Of a stretch of DNA of 64,000 nt, positions 29,057-39,381 are shown piece after piece. The notes beneath the pieces were generated by a model. It made no database searches. It saw only the letters and a program-made list of their open reading frames with translations, and was not told the DNA's origin. A program made the position numbers and the translations under genes. The DNA is from Pseudanabaena sp. Salubria-1 (lineage in GTDB: Bacteria; Cyanobacteriota; Cyanobacteriia; Pseudanabaenales; Pseudanabaenaceae). Where the stretch lies: positions 1-64,000 of the forward strand of contig JALQCR010000008.1 in assembly GCA_023336205.1 (NCBI GenBank), given 5' to 3'. Position 1 is the first letter of the stretch. Every line of letters begins with the position of its first letter.

Positions 29057-29089
29057 GGAACTCCCAAGGAAAAAATACTTCATATAAAA

Positions 29090-29134
29090 CCCAAAAATAT
29101 AGCGACGGGCTACGCCCGTCGCTATATTTTTGGG
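29090..29134. repeat. Second hairpin in the tal-psaA gap
   Basis: Perfect 21-base arms start CCCAAAAATATAGCGACGGG, loop TAC. Confidence 0.8.
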
Positions 29135-29198
29135 ATCGATTATTTTGTGTAAGTCCCTCATATAGCAATAAAAGGTTTTCTTAGGACATAAAACCCCA

Positions 29199-29267
29199 AA
29201 TAAATTACCCCAACACGTAAGGTTGCGCCCCTGCGGGGCGCAACCTTACGTGTTGGGGTAATTTATT
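29199..29267. repeat. 69-base perfect hairpin upstream of psaA
   Basis: 33-base arms (starting AATAAATTACCCCAACACG) with a TGC loop and no mismatch. Preceded by TCTTAGGACATAAAA. It lies about 320 bases before the psaA start codon. Confidence 0.88.
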
Positions 29268-29587
29268 AAGCGTGACTACAGCTATAAATAAAAGTTGAGC
29301 ATTTGATAAAGTTTTGTTAAGAAAAACACAAAGACTATTTACTTTGCAAAGCAAAACTGTGCATCTGAATTTATTGCAGCGCAAAGGATTGGGCAAAACA
29401 GAGATATTCTAAACAATTGTTACAAAGATTCTAGAGCGACACAAACGTAAATCTATAATTACGTCATCGTGGCTTAGGTTCTCTTATTAAAGCAGTACTT
29501 ATCTCATTCATAGATTCAGCACTATGAGAGAACTAGCCTAATCGTTTAATCTACTTTGTCTTAACAGTCTGAGAGAGGAAAATTTAC
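29268..29587 (+). promoter_or_regulatory. psaA upstream region
   Basis: 320 bases with no gene. It should contain the psaAB promoter; a single GTTACAAA resembling half an HLR1 (RpaB) site occurs near 29418, but the second half is not evident. A purine-rich GAGAGAGGA ribosome-binding site precedes the psaA ATG. Confidence 0.4.
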
Positions 29588-31840
29588 ATGACAATGACTC
29601 CTCAAAAGCCAGACACAGAGGTAAAGGTATCGGTTGATCGTGACGTAGTACCTACTTCTTTCGAGAAGTGGGGACAGCCTGGTCACTTTGATCGCACCTT
29701 AAAGAAGGGACCAAAGACAACCACATGGATTTGGGATCTTCATGCCAATGTGCATGACTTTGACAGTTTCACAACCGAAGAAGATACTGCCCGTAAGATC
29801 TTCTCCGCTCACTTTGGGCACCTAGGTATTATCTTTATCTGGCTCAGTGGTATGTATTACCACGGAGCAAAATTCTCTAACTACACTGGTTGGCTTGCCG
29901 ATCCAGTCAACATCAAACCCAGCGCCCAAGTGGTCTGGAATGTTGTCGGTCAAGATATCTTGAATGGCGATGTTGGCGGCGGTTTCCAAGGTATTCAAAT
30001 CACTTCTGGTTTGTTCCACCTTTGGAGAGCATCTGGTATCACTACCGAGTATCAACTCCTCTGCACCGCAATTGGCGGTTTGGTGATGGCTGGTTTAATG
30101 TTCTTCGCTGGTTGGTTCCACTATCACAAGGCAGCACCTAAACTTGAATGGTTTAAGAATGCTGAATCGATGATGAACCACCACTTGGCTGGTTTGCTCG
30201 GTTTGGGTTCCCTCTCTTGGGCTGGACATCAGATCCACGTATCGATTCCTATCAACTATTACCTTGATAAGGGCGTACCAGCTGATCAGATTCCTTTACC
30301 ACATGAGTTCATCTTCAACCCTTCCTTGATGGCGGACATTTTCCCCAGCTTTGCACAAGGTTTGACACCTTTCTTTACCTTGAACTGGGGCGCTTATGCT
30401 GATTTCTTGACCTTTAAGGGTGGTTTGAATCCTCAAACTGGATCTCTTTGGTTGACTGACCAAGCTCACCATCACCTTGCGATCGCCACACTTTTCATCA
30501 TCGCTGGACATATGTACCGCACCAACTTTGGTATCGGTCACAGCATGAAGGAAATTCTTGAAGCTCACAAGGGACCTCTTACTGGCGAAGGTCACAAGGG
30601 TCTATACGAAATTTTGACTTCCTCTTGGCACGCACAACTAGCTGTTAACTTGGCTATGTTGGGTTCCCTAAGCATCATCGTCGCTCAGCATATGTACGCG
30701 ATGCCTGCTTATCCTTATATTGCTACCAGTTACGCTACTCAAGTTTCGCTATTTACACATCACATGTGGATCGGCGGCTTCTGTATCTGTGGTGCTGCTG
30801 CTCACGCAGGTATCTTCATGGTTCGTGACTACGATCCTGCTAAGAATGTAAACAACTTGCTTGATCGCATGTTGCGCCAACGCGATGCTCTAATTTCTCA
30901 CCTTAACTGGGTATGTATTTTCTTAGGCTTCCATAGCTTCGGTCTTTACATTCACAACGACACCATGCGCGCATTGGGTCGTCCTCAAGATATGTTCTCC
31001 GACACCGCAATTCAGTTGAAGCCCGTCTTCGCTAACTGGATTCAAGGTATCCACGCTGCTGCTGCTGGTTCAACTGCTCCTTACGCGACTTCTAGCGTTA
31101 GCCCCATCTTTGGTGGCGAAACTTTGGTTGTTGGTGGCAAGGTTGCAATGGCTCACATGGCTCTTGGTACTGCTGACTTCTTGGTACATCACATCCATGC
31201 GTTTACCATTCACGTTACTGTCTTAATCTTGCTGAAAGGAGTGCTTTATGCCCGCAGTTCTCGCTTGGTTCCAGACAAAGCTGAACTTGGTTTCCGTTTC
31301 CCTTGCGATGGTCCTGGTCGTGGCGGCACATGTCAAGTTTCGGCATGGGATCATGTATTCCTCGGTCTTTTCTGGATGTACAACTGTATTTCAGTTGTGA
31401 TCTTCCACTTCTCTTGGAAAATGCAGTCTGATATTTTCGGTACTGTTGATGCAAGCGGCACAATTACCAATATGGCTGGTGGTAACTTTGCACAGAGTGC
31501 ATTGACCATCAATGGTTGGTTGCGTGACTTCTTGTGGGCTCAAGCTTCCAACGTTATTCAATCCTACGGTTCGGCATTGTCGGCTTACGGTTTGATCTTC
31601 TTAGGCGCTCACTTCATCTGGGCTTTCAGCCTTATGTTCCTGTTCAGTGGTCGTGGCTACTGGCAAGAACTCATTGAGTCAATCGTTTGGGCACACAACA
31701 AGCTCAACGTTGCTCCAGCTATTTCTCCTCGCGCTTTGAGCATAACTCAAGGTCGTGCTGTGGGTCTAGCTCACTACCTGTTAGGTGGAATTGCCACAAC
31801 TTGGGCATTCTTCCTAGCCCGTTACGGTGCACTTGGCTAA
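29588..31840 (+). CDS. psaA: Photosystem I P700 apoprotein A1
   Basis: Large core subunit of photosystem I in the thylakoid membrane. It forms a heterodimer with PsaB that binds P700, the A0/A1 acceptors, antenna chlorophyll and the Fx iron-sulphur cluster. 750 aa, full length, 11 membrane helices expected. The Fx ligands lie in [12 protein letters not shown] (Cys573 and Cys582). The many His-rich helices ([11 protein letters not shown] blocks) are present. psaB starts 25 bases downstream, co-transcribed. Confidence 0.99.
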   Translation: MTMTPQKPDTEVKVSVDRDVVPTSFEKWGQPGHFDRTLKKGPKTTTWIWDLHANVHDFDSFTTEEDTARKIFSAHFGHLGIIFIWLSGMYYHGAKFSNYTGWLADPVNIKPSAQVVWNVVGQDILNGDVGGGFQGIQITSGLFHLWRASGITTEYQLLCTAIGGLVMAGLMFFAGWFHYHKAAPKLEWFKNAESMMNHHLAGLLGLGSLSWAGHQIHVSIPINYYLDKGVPADQIPLPHEFIFNPSLMADIFPSFAQGLTPFFTLNWGAYADFLTFKGGLNPQTGSLWLTDQAHHHLAIATLFIIAGHMYRTNFGIGHSMKEILEAHKGPLTGEGHKGLYEILTSSWHAQLAVNLAMLGSLSIIVAQHMYAMPAYPYIATSYATQVSLFTHHMWIGGFCICGAAAHAGIFMVRDYDPAKNVNNLLDRMLRQRDALISHLNWVCIFLGFHSFGLYIHNDTMRALGRPQDMFSDTAIQLKPVFANWIQGIHAAAAGSTAPYATSSVSPIFGGETLVVGGKVAMAHMALGTADFLVHHIHAFTIHVTVLILLKGVLYARSSRLVPDKAELGFRFPCDGPGRGGTCQVSAWDHVFLGLFWMYNCISVVIFHFSWKMQSDIFGTVDASGTITNMAGGNFAQSALTINGWLRDFLWAQASNVIQSYGSALSAYGLIFLGAHFIWAFSLMFLFSGRGYWQELIESIVWAHNKLNVAPAISPRALSITQGRAVGLAHYLLGGIATTWAFFLARYGALG

Positions 31841-31865
31841 TATTAACGGAGAAATTGAAGTAATT

Positions 31866-34082
31866 ATGGCAACGAAATTTCCTAAGTTTAGCCAGGCTCT
31901 CGCACCAGATCCAACAACCCGTCGGATCTGGTATGCGATCGCCACAGCGAACGATTTTGAAAGTCACGATGGTGTTACTGAAGAAAGTCTTTACCAAAAG
32001 ATTTTTGCATCACACTTCGGGCATTTGGCAATCATCTTCCTGTGGACATCTGGCAACCTGTTTCACGTAGCGTGGCAGGGTAACTTCGAGCAATGGATCA
32101 AAAATCCTCTCACTACACGTCCTATCGCTCATGCGATTTGGGACCCTCACTTCGGTAAGGCCGCAGTTGAAGCGTTTACTCAAACTGACGCTGCTGGTCC
32201 TGTTAACGTCGCTTATTCTGGTGTTTACCATTGGTGGTACACCATCGGTATGCGTACCAATGCAGAGCTATTTACTGGCGCTATTTGGATGCTAGTATTT
32301 GCTGCCGTTCTGCTTTTTGCAGGATGGTTGCACCTACAGCCCAGCTTCCGTCCTAGCCTCTCTTGGTTCAAGAATGCTGAGTCTCGCTTAAACCACCATT
32401 TGGCTGGGTTATTCGGAGCTAGCTCTTTGGCTTGGACTGGTCACATGGTTCACGTTGCGATTCCTGAATCTCGCGGTATTCATGTCGGTTGGGACAACTT
32501 CTTGAGCGTTCCTCCTCATCCAGCAGGGCTTGCGCCTTTCTTTACAGGCAACTGGGGCGTTTATGCTCAGAATCCTGATACTGCTGGTCATGTGTTTGGC
32601 ACATCTCAAGGTGCTGGTACTGCAATCCTGACTTTCCTTGGTGGTTTCCATCCTCAAACTGAGTCTCTTTGGATGACTGACATCGCGCATCACCACTTGG
32701 CGATCGCTGTATTGTTCATCATTGCTGGTCACATGTACCGCACCAACTTTGGTATCGGTCACAGCATCAAAGAAATTTTGAATGCTCACAATCCTCCTAA
32801 AGGCACTCCGTTTGGTGGTGCATTAGGCGCTGGACACAAAGGCTTGTATGACACAATCAACAACTCTTTGCACTTCCAACTCGGACTTGCTCTTGCTTCT
32901 TTGGGTGTAATCACATCATTGGTTGCACAGCACATGTACTCGATGCCTTCCTATGCGTTCATCGCTAAGGACTTCACCACTCAAGCTGCTCTATATACTC
33001 ATCACCAATATATTGCTGGTTTCTTGATGGTAGGTGCATTTGCTCACGGTGCGATCTTCTTCGTTCGTGACTACGATCCTGAAGCTAACAAAGACAACGT
33101 GCTTGCACGTATGCTTGAGCACAAAGAAGCTATCATCTCTCACCTTAGCTGGGTATCCCTTTTCTTAGGTTTCCACACCCTTGGCATCTACGTTCATAAC
33201 GACGTAATGCAAGCGTTTGGTACTCCTGAAAAGCAAATCTTGATCGAGCCTGTATTTGCACAATGGATTCAAGCTGCTCACGGTAAGGCTCTCTACGGGT
33301 TTGATGTGCTGCTCTCCAATGCTGGCAGTATTCCTTCTAATGCTGGTGCTGCTTGGTTACCTGGCTGGTTGGCTGGCATTAACGCTGGTGACAACTCCTT
33401 GTTCCTGCAAATTGGTCCTGGAGACTTCTTGGTTCACCATGCGATCGCATTAGGTCTACATACAACTACCTTGATCTTGGTTAAGGGTGCTTTGGATGCT
33501 CGTGGATCTAAGCTCATGCCAGACAAGAAAGACTTTGGCTACAGCTTCCCTTGCGACGGTCCTGGTCGTGGCGGTACTTGCGATATCTCGGCATGGGATT
33601 CCTTCTACCTCGCGATGTTCTGGATGTTGAACACCATTGGTTGGACAACCTTCTACTGGCATTGGAAACACCTCGGTGTATGGCAAGGTAACGTTGCTCA
33701 GTTCAACGAATCCTCTGTTACCATCATGGGCTGGCTCCGTGACTACCTATGGCTCAACTCTGCACAGTTGATCAATGGCTACAACCCCTATGGCATGAAC
33801 AATATCTCTGTTTGGGCTTGGATGTTCCTATTCGGACACCTAGTTTGGGCAACTGGATTCATGTTCTTGATCTCTTGGCGTGGTTACTGGCAAGAATTGA
33901 TCGAAACCCTTGTATGGGCACACCAACGCACACCTCTTGCAAGTTTGGTTCAGTGGAAAGACAAGCCTGTGGCTCTTTCCATCGTTCAAGCTCGTTTGGT
34001 TGGCTTGGCTCACTTCACGATTGGATACATACTCACGTATGCCGCCTTCCTGATCGCCTCAACAACAACTGCTTTCGGTTAA
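31866..34082 (+). CDS. psaB: Photosystem I P700 apoprotein A2
   Basis: Second core subunit of photosystem I. 738 aa starting [20 protein letters not shown]; the in-frame ATG at 31827, inside the end of psaA, is rejected because GGAGAAAT precedes the region before 31866 and the family starts here. The Fx loop [12 protein letters not shown] supplies Cys563 and Cys572. Terminator follows 19 bases downstream. Confidence 0.99.
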   Translation: MATKFPKFSQALAPDPTTRRIWYAIATANDFESHDGVTEESLYQKIFASHFGHLAIIFLWTSGNLFHVAWQGNFEQWIKNPLTTRPIAHAIWDPHFGKAAVEAFTQTDAAGPVNVAYSGVYHWWYTIGMRTNAELFTGAIWMLVFAAVLLFAGWLHLQPSFRPSLSWFKNAESRLNHHLAGLFGASSLAWTGHMVHVAIPESRGIHVGWDNFLSVPPHPAGLAPFFTGNWGVYAQNPDTAGHVFGTSQGAGTAILTFLGGFHPQTESLWMTDIAHHHLAIAVLFIIAGHMYRTNFGIGHSIKEILNAHNPPKGTPFGGALGAGHKGLYDTINNSLHFQLGLALASLGVITSLVAQHMYSMPSYAFIAKDFTTQAALYTHHQYIAGFLMVGAFAHGAIFFVRDYDPEANKDNVLARMLEHKEAIISHLSWVSLFLGFHTLGIYVHNDVMQAFGTPEKQILIEPVFAQWIQAAHGKALYGFDVLLSNAGSIPSNAGAAWLPGWLAGINAGDNSLFLQIGPGDFLVHHAIALGLHTTTLILVKGALDARGSKLMPDKKDFGYSFPCDGPGRGGTCDISAWDSFYLAMFWMLNTIGWTTFYWHWKHLGVWQGNVAQFNESSVTIMGWLRDYLWLNSAQLINGYNPYGMNNISVWAWMFLFGHLVWATGFMFLISWRGYWQELIETLVWAHQRTPLASLVQWKDKPVALSIVQARLVGLAHFTIGYILTYAAFLIASTTTAFG

Positions 34083-34101
34083 TCTAGCTTGCTAGTTAAT
34101 T

Positions 34102-34137
34102 AAAAAAATCCTCCACTGTAATGTGGGGGATTTTTTT
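34102..34137 (+). terminator. psaB terminator
   Basis: AAAAAAATCCTCCAC pairs with GTGGGGGATTTTTTT, ending in seven T. Classic intrinsic terminator. Confidence 0.92.
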
Positions 34138-34175
34138 CGTAAAAGCTATAGCAATGTAAGCTTTGCTTAGGACAT

Positions 34176-34230
34176 AAAAAACAAAAGATGAGTGGCAGAG
34201 CTTCGCTCTGCCACTCATCTTTTGTTTTTT
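34176..34230. repeat. Long perfect hairpin between psaB and the small secreted protein gene
   Basis: 26-base arms starting AAAAAACAAAAGATGAGTGG, apex TTC. Preceded by CTTAGGACATAA, the same lead as at 29184. Confidence 0.85.
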
Positions 34231-34312
34231 GAATTGTCCTATCTATCTCTACGTCGCCATAGAATTAAAAAATGTCCGAAGTATTGATTACAGAAGAGCA
34301 AAGTGCTGTGAT

Positions 34313-34627
34313 TTAATCATGCCGATCACGATAGATTGCTCTCGAAGTAAGATTTTGAGCATTGGTCAAACGGACAGCTTCTTTACCGCTCAAATCACCA
34401 TCCTTAAGATAGGCACGACGTTGAGCAGCAATTTTTGCCTCTCTAGCCTCTATTTTTTTATATTCTAGTGGGCTAATAGTGCCTTGTTGCACACCTTTAT
34501 AGATGCGCTCTTGTTGATTGACTTGGCGATCGCGAATGGGACCTGCCGACGCTGCGTTTGGATTTAGGAATGAGATCGTGCCGACTAAAGATGTAGCGGT
34601 GAGAATGGTCAAAATTAGGCTTTTCAT
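34313..34627 (-). CDS. Small secreted protein of unknown function
   Basis: 104 aa. Signal peptide MKSLILTILTATSLVGTISF ending near NAASA. The mature part is charged and helical: VNQQERIYKGVQQGTISPLE, then KIEAREAKIAAQRRAYLKDG. The TISPLEYKKIEAREAKI pattern resembles short EF-hand-like or bacterial periplasmic helical repeats, but no calcium loop is complete. No function assigned. Confidence 0.7.
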   Translation of the reverse strand: MKSLILTILTATSLVGTISFLNPNAASAGPIRDRQVNQQERIYKGVQQGTISPLEYKKIEAREAKIAAQRRAYLKDGDLSGKEAVRLTNAQNLTSRAIYRDRHD

Positions 34628-34717
34628 GATTATCCCTTTGGCTAATGGTGTTGAGTTAATCGCTTAACGACTTACGCTGGTTTAGACATTTGCTTATAGT
34701 CAAAAGGTTCAAACCAA

Positions 34718-34780
34718 ACGATAAAGCCCAGAAACTAAAGGAGTCACTTTGCAACTCCTTTAGTTTCTGGGCTTTATCGT
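34718..34780. repeat. Long hairpin upstream of sufE
   Basis: 27-base perfect arms starting ACGATAAAGCCCAGAAACT, with a 9-base loop containing CACTTTGC. It lies between two divergent genes. The rest of the 347-base gap shows nothing definite. Confidence 0.82.
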
Positions 34781-34974
34781 CTTTTAGCACGATAATTCAC
34801 TCTTAGTAATTAGTTAGAGTGGTGCTTTTAGTTTAATCACTGCTGCGACTGTCATTACAGTTGTTTCTATAGTATTCAAACGCTAAAGCGATCGCCTTAC
34901 AAGATGTTCTAAGATCCTTTAGACTGGAATAACTGTAAGATTTTCTGTCTGTTCTTCAAATATTTTCAAAGCTA

Positions 34975-35415
34975 ATGCCAAGTTCGACCCATTTACCCGA
35001 AGCTATTGATCGCATTGTCCAGCGATTTCAAAGGCTTACTGATCCCAAACAACGTTACGAGCAATTGATTTTGTACGGTAAGAAGCTAGCTGAGTTTCCT
35101 GAAGTGCTAAAAACACCTGAAAACAAAGTGATGGGATGTGTCTCACAGGTGTTTGTTGTAGCAAAGTTAGATGAGAATGAGCATGTTGAGTTTGCTGGGG
35201 ACTCTGATGCCTTGATTAGCAAAGGATTTGTTGGTTTATTATCTATCTGTATGGGTGGTTTGACTCAAAAAGAGATTGAGTTGCTCACGCCTGATTTTAT
35301 TAAGGACACTGGTTTAGTGGCAAGCCTTACGCCTTCAAGGGCAAATGGTTTTTATAACGTCTTCAAGAAAATGCAACAGCAAGCGATGGAAATTGAATTC
35401 CCCAGCGTACGTTAA
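34975..35415 (+). CDS. sufE: Cysteine desulfuration protein SufE
   Basis: Accepts sulfur from a cysteine desulfurase and passes it on for iron-sulphur cluster assembly. 146 aa. The acceptor Cys is Cys55 in VMGCVSQVF. SKGFVGLLSICMGG and the C-terminal SLTPSRANGFYNV are family blocks. No suf operon partners are next to it here. Confidence 0.95.
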   Translation: MPSSTHLPEAIDRIVQRFQRLTDPKQRYEQLILYGKKLAEFPEVLKTPENKVMGCVSQVFVVAKLDENEHVEFAGDSDALISKGFVGLLSICMGGLTQKEIELLTPDFIKDTGLVASLTPSRANGFYNVFKKMQQQAMEIEFPSVR

Positions 35416-35456
35416 AAATTTTACAAAAGATAGCAAAGCTATCTTTTGTAAAATTT
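35416..35456. terminator. Hairpin after sufE
   Basis: Perfect stem AAATTTTACAAAAGATAGC, apex AAA, immediately after the sufE stop. Confidence 0.82.
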
Positions 35457-35462
35457 GGCTTT

Positions 35463-35499
35463 ATTGATTTAGTGTGGGCTTCGCCCACACTAAATCAAT
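35463..35499. repeat. Second hairpin between convergent genes
   Basis: ATTGATTTAGTGTGGGC, apex TTC, then its complement. Confidence 0.78.
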
Positions 35500-35536
35500 C
35501 TAAAAAAAGCCTCGCATCGCGAGTTTTTTTTTAGAT
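35500..35536 (-). terminator. Terminator of the dehydrogenase gene
   Basis: CTCGC-ATC-GCGAG flanked by A7 and T9 runs; overlaps the stop region of the minus-strand gene. Confidence 0.8.
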
Positions 35537-36637
35537 TGTTGCAAGAATTGGACTAGTTGTGGAAACCATTGCGGCGAGAACTTGACTCGGCAAAACAATA
35601 AAGGGTAAACGATGGATATCAGAATTGCGCTGACAAGCTATTTGCGCAAGGTGTTCTAATTCGGCGAGGGTAACTTGACTTAAGCCGAGATCGGCAAGGG
35701 TGGTTGGCAAGCCAATTTCTTGATAAAACTTTAGCAATTGATGACGCGACGAAGCGGCGAGTTGATTGCCTTGAAATTCCTCTAGACGCAATTGCACCAA
35801 AATGCCATAGGCAACCTTTTCGCCATGCAATGTGCCGTGGGTTTGATGCAAGTGGGTTAACGCATTGTGGATTGCATGAGCAGCTACTGTGCGACAATTT
35901 GCACCACCGATCCCACCGATCGCACCCGCCAGACATACCGACGCGTCGACAACTTCGCGCCATGCTTGACTATTGGGATTAGCGATCGCCTCAGCAGACT
36001 TTTGAAACAAAATATCACGCAGGATTCTTGCCTCTTGTACGGCTGCGATGACCATCGTTTTCTCGCTACTGCCACTGCCGACGGAGGACTCGTACCACTT
36101 AGCGATCGCATCGCCAATGCCTGAAACGAGGGTGCGCTTAGGGGCAGTCGCAATTACGTCATAGTCTACAAACATCATGTCAGGACAGCGATCGAGGGTC
36201 ACATCATAGTCAAAGGCTCCATGAGCATCGTAGACATTGCTGAGGGCTGTCCATGCGGCACAGGTTGCACCAGTGGTCGGTACGGTGACAATCGGCAACT
36301 GACATTGATGGGCGATTAATTTCGCCGTATCAAGGACTTTGCCGCCACCGATACCCACAATTACATGGGGAGTTTCTTGCTGCACGAGGCGACGCAGCAT
36401 TGCTAAATTTTCATCGCTACAATCCGCGATCGCTGGCGCATGGATAATTTCGCGATCGCTATTGTGAAAATAGCTAGCTGTAACTTGATTGGCGGTTTCC
36501 CCAGCAATGACTAGAGCTTTATTCCCATAGCGTGACAAATATTTCGGGAGTTGCGCTAAAATCCCGTTCCCCCGTAAAAGTTGGGCTGGTGCGATCGCTA
36601 AGATCGGTAATGCTTCCACCGTAAGTGTGTCTGACAT
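35531..36637 (-). CDS. Iron-containing alcohol / glycerol dehydrogenase family protein
   Basis: 368 aa NAD-dependent dehydrogenase of the GldA type. The nucleotide-binding VIVGIGGGKVLDTAKLIA and the metal-binding residues in GIGDAIAKWYE (Asp), VAAHAIHNAL (His) and TLHGEKVAYGI (His) are present. Glycerol is the usual substrate in this branch, but the actual substrate cannot be read from the sequence. Single-gene unit. Confidence 0.88.
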   Translation of the reverse strand: MSDTLTVEALPILAIAPAQLLRGNGILAQLPKYLSRYGNKALVIAGETANQVTASYFHNSDREIIHAPAIADCSDENLAMLRRLVQQETPHVIVGIGGGKVLDTAKLIAHQCQLPIVTVPTTGATCAAWTALSNVYDAHGAFDYDVTLDRCPDMMFVDYDVIATAPKRTLVSGIGDAIAKWYESSVGSGSSEKTMVIAAVQEARILRDILFQKSAEAIANPNSQAWREVVDASVCLAGAIGGIGGANCRTVAAHAIHNALTHLHQTHGTLHGEKVAYGILVQLRLEEFQGNQLAASSRHQLLKFYQEIGLPTTLADLGLSQVTLAELEHLAQIACQRNSDIHRLPFIVLPSQVLAAMVSTTSPILATI

Positions 36638-36869
36638 CAGGTTAAGACATGGTAAACATAAGCTCTATTCTATCTCTTCGTTTCTAAATCTGCCAATTTT
36701 GCTGAGCAAGGATAGGCGGCATATCCATTTCAACGATAGGATTGGTCAATGTTTGACAATATTTGCAAATTTCTCGCTGAAACTTACTCTACTGATATTG
36801 CTTCTTAGATTTTGAGAGTATTGCTGAGTTGGCGCTTTGGTTTAGCAAGAAGAAGTAGGTGCTTATTGC

Positions 36870-37208
36870 TTATTTGATAATGACGCTAAAAGTTTGGACA
36901 ACCAGATCAACAAAATCTACTGGCAAAATTTCTCCTGTTGTTTTCCACCAGCGCTGATTGAGATCGAGGGTTCTTATTTGTTCGGCAATAACTGAACCCT
37001 GTATTTTAAAACCTTCGGGAATAGGAATCATCATTTTGATTTCAGGTTTAATCGTGCTGGTGATGGGATGAACGATGACAATTCCCTGACGTTTTTGGTT
37101 ATATTGTGTGTGGCTGATGACTAAGCAAGGGCGAGCGTTTCCTGACTGTTCTCTGCCTTGTGTTGGGTTAAGATTAATCCTGATAATTTCACCTCTTTGG
37201 ATGTTCAT
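36870..37208 (-). CDS. MazF/PemK-type toxin (pair 1)
   Basis: 112 aa endoribonuclease-type toxin. Typical start MNIQRGEIIRINLNPTQGRE and ARPCLVISHTQYN, then the TSTI block. Its ATG overlaps the antitoxin stop codon (ATGA), so translation is coupled. First gene of the accessory region. Confidence 0.9.
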   Translation of the reverse strand: MNIQRGEIIRINLNPTQGREQSGNARPCLVISHTQYNQKRQGIVIVHPITSTIKPEIKMMIPIPEGFKIQGSVIAEQIRTLDLNQRWWKTTGEILPVDFVDLVVQTFSVIIK

Positions 37209-37471
37209 AGGAGTTCGCGCCCTAGTGGTTCACTTTCAGCAAATTCCGTTACATCGTCAGGATATGTAAAGTTATTGGGAATAGTGGATATTAGGTCATT
37301 AAGGGTTAGTTTTTGATGCTGTGCGTTAATATCTGAGCTTTTGACCGCGATATTGGGAGAGACTGTAACTGGGGCGTATGTTTGTTGTAAGAAGGCAATG
37401 AAGTTTAGGGCTTGGCGTTGGGCTTCGATGGGCAATGACTCGAAGGCTTTGAATAGTTCTTGTTGTGTCAT
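37205..37471 (-). CDS. Antitoxin of MazF pair 1
   Basis: 88 aa from ATG 37471 (MTQQELFKAFESLPIEAQRQ). The helical start followed by LNFIAFLQQTY resembles the DUF2281/VapB-like antitoxins that often precede MazF in cyanobacteria. Upstream in-frame ATGs at 37477 and 37501 are possible. Four-base overlap with the toxin. Confidence 0.8.
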   Translation of the reverse strand: MTQQELFKAFESLPIEAQRQALNFIAFLQQTYAPVTVSPNIAVKSSDINAQHQKLTLNDLISTIPNNFTYPDDVTEFAESEPLGRELL

Positions 37472-37544
37472 GTTCATGGGTTTAGAGATGGTATAACTCA
37501 ACGATAGCTTAGGGATAATGATATCGAAAAAAAATTTGACCAGA

Positions 37545-37847
37545 CTATTTAATGGACTTAATGGGGGTAAATCCTATTTTCTTCAGGATTTCCTGTCCTG
37601 TAGGTGAAAGCGCGAATTCAATAAATTGCTTAGCGGCTGGGCTAGTTTTCTTTTTGACCGCTAGAAATAGATCGCGGATAATAGGATATTTACCAGATTC
37701 AACAGCCTCCTTATCCGTAGGACTCACCCCATCGAGCGCAATAATCCTCACGGTTTCTGTCTGATTTTTTAATTGCGTGACAGTAGCATAGCTAATTCCA
37801 TTTTCGCCTAAATCCTGTAAAATATTTGTAGTTTCATCCTCTTTCCA
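37545..37847 (-). pseudogene. C-terminal fragment of the caspase-PBP fusion
   Basis: Codes for DETTNILQDLGENGISYATV to the end GFTPIKSIK, the second lobe of a PstS-like periplasmic binding domain. It continues the gene at 40856-42583; 48 more bases of that gene survive at 39325-39372 between two IS. Joining the three parts after removing both IS and one copy of each target duplication gives 2070 bases in one frame (689 aa). Confidence 0.9.
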
Positions 37848-39324
37848 CAGCAGTTTCAAATTCAAAAAGCAGCAAAGTATACAGATATAAGGAACCAGAT
37901 AAAGGTAGAGCTTAAAACATAGCAAAAATGATAATCCTATCCAGTTAATGCCACCAACGATCTTAGTTTTTAGTGTTTTTTTAGATTTCCTGCAAGAGGG
38001 GATAGAGAAAATAAAAGACCCAAGAAGCGAAAGCAATGGGACAAAATTTAAAATCAGCGATGCGATGCTGTCGGCTTTCTCGATGTTTTTTATGCAGTGT
38101 CAATCATTTTTAGAGTATCAAAGACAATTGCAGAGTCGAAGTGGAAAAAATAACGTTCAAAGTATATTTGGAGTGGAGAAAATACCCTCTGACCAGCAAA
38201 TACGCAATATCCTCGACCTAATTAGCGCCAAGAGTCTGAACGCTGTATTTGAGAAAGTGTATAAATTTCTGCAAATGGGAAAGCACCTGAAACGATATGA
38301 AAGATTGGATAGGAATTTACTGATTTGTTTAGATGGAACGGAGTACCATAGCTCATCGAAAATATCCTGCGAATGTTGTAGTACCCGTAATCATCGCAGT
38401 GGCAAAATAACATACTCACACACAGCAATTTTGCCCGTAATCGCTGCACCAGGTTGCGAACAGGTGATTTCTCTACCACCCGAATTCGTCACTCCGCAAG
38501 ATGGACATGAGAAACAAGATTGTGAAACAGCCGCAGCGAAACGCTGGATTAGTAAACATGGGCATCTTTTTGAAGGACAGGCGATTACGTTATTAGGGGA
38601 TGATCTCTATAGCCGTCAACCGATGTGTCAGAATTGTTTAGAGGCAAATATGAACTTCATTTTCACCTGCTTACCATCCAGTCATCCTAGTTTATATCAG
38701 TGGTTAGATTACATTGAAAAAAATGGTGAAGTGCAGAATTTGACGACTAAACACCGCAAGGGGAAATCTATAGAAATATATAGTTATCGATTTGTGAATC
38801 AGATACCTTTAAGAGAACAAGAACCCTCTCTGTTAGTGAACTGGTGTGAACTGACTGTTCGCAATAGTGTTGATAATTCTGAAGTCTACCGTAATGCTTT
38901 TGTGACTAATCATGCTGTTAATATTGACAATGTGGCGGTCGTAGTTGAAACGGGTAGATGTCGTTGGAAAACCGAAAATGAGAACCACAATGTGTTGAAA
39001 ACCAAGGGCTACAACTTGGAACATAACTTTGGTCATGGACAAAAACATTTGTCATCGACACTTCTATCTCTTAATTTGTTAGCTTTTCTATTTCACACGA
39101 TTTTACATTTAATAGATTCCAGTTATCAAGAGATTCGTCGTAAGCGTGGCACTCGTAGAGGATTCTTTCAAGATATTCTCTCTCTTACCAAGTACTTTTT
39201 ATTTAAGAGTTGGCAACATTTAATCGACTTTATGCTTGATGAAGCCCCCGTCTTTGCAGATTCCTGTTAATTTTTAGACTCTTGGTTTTGTATATCTTGC
39301 TACTTTTTGAATTTGGAATTGCTG
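37848..39324 (+). mobile_element. Insertion sequence inside the caspase-PBP gene (1477 bp)
   Basis: Imperfect terminal repeats: left end CAGCAGTTTCAAATTC, right end complement CAGCAATTCCAAATTC. A 9-base target duplication CTCTTTCCA lies at 37839-37847 and 39325-39333. Confidence 0.95.
37948..39270 (+). CDS. DDE transposase (ISNCY-like or IS4-superfamily)
   Basis: 440 aa, intact. Candidate catalytic residues in LICLDGTEYHSS (Asp), LLGDDLYSR (Asp) and WKTENENHNVLKTKGYN (Glu). A Cys-rich patch CECCSTRNH lies after the first Asp. The family cannot be fixed from the sequence alone. Confidence 0.85.
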   Translation: MPPTILVFSVFLDFLQEGIEKIKDPRSESNGTKFKISDAMLSAFSMFFMQCQSFLEYQRQLQSRSGKNNVQSIFGVEKIPSDQQIRNILDLISAKSLNAVFEKVYKFLQMGKHLKRYERLDRNLLICLDGTEYHSSSKISCECCSTRNHRSGKITYSHTAILPVIAAPGCEQVISLPPEFVTPQDGHEKQDCETAAAKRWISKHGHLFEGQAITLLGDDLYSRQPMCQNCLEANMNFIFTCLPSSHPSLYQWLDYIEKNGEVQNLTTKHRKGKSIEIYSYRFVNQIPLREQEPSLLVNWCELTVRNSVDNSEVYRNAFVTNHAVNIDNVAVVVETGRCRWKTENENHNVLKTKGYNLEHNFGHGQKHLSSTLLSLNLLAFLFHTILHLIDSSYQEIRRKRGTRRGFFQDILSLTKYFLFKSWQHLIDFMLDEAPVFADSC

Positions 39325-39381
39325 CTCTTTCCATGTGATGAAGTTTGTGCTGTCAGGGGCAAAGTTTTGACCACGTAGGAC
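39325..39381 (-). pseudogene. 57-base internal remnant of the caspase-PBP fusion
   Basis: In the minus-strand frame it codes for LRGQNFAPDSTNFITWKE. It lies between two IS and includes one target duplication copy from each. It is the missing link that shows both insertions hit a single gene. Confidence 0.85.

Noticed and set aside
34700..34725. T-loop-like GGTTCAAACC considered as part of a tRNA gene
   Set aside because: No acceptor stem, D-arm or anticodon arm can be placed around it. No tRNA or rRNA gene was found in the window.
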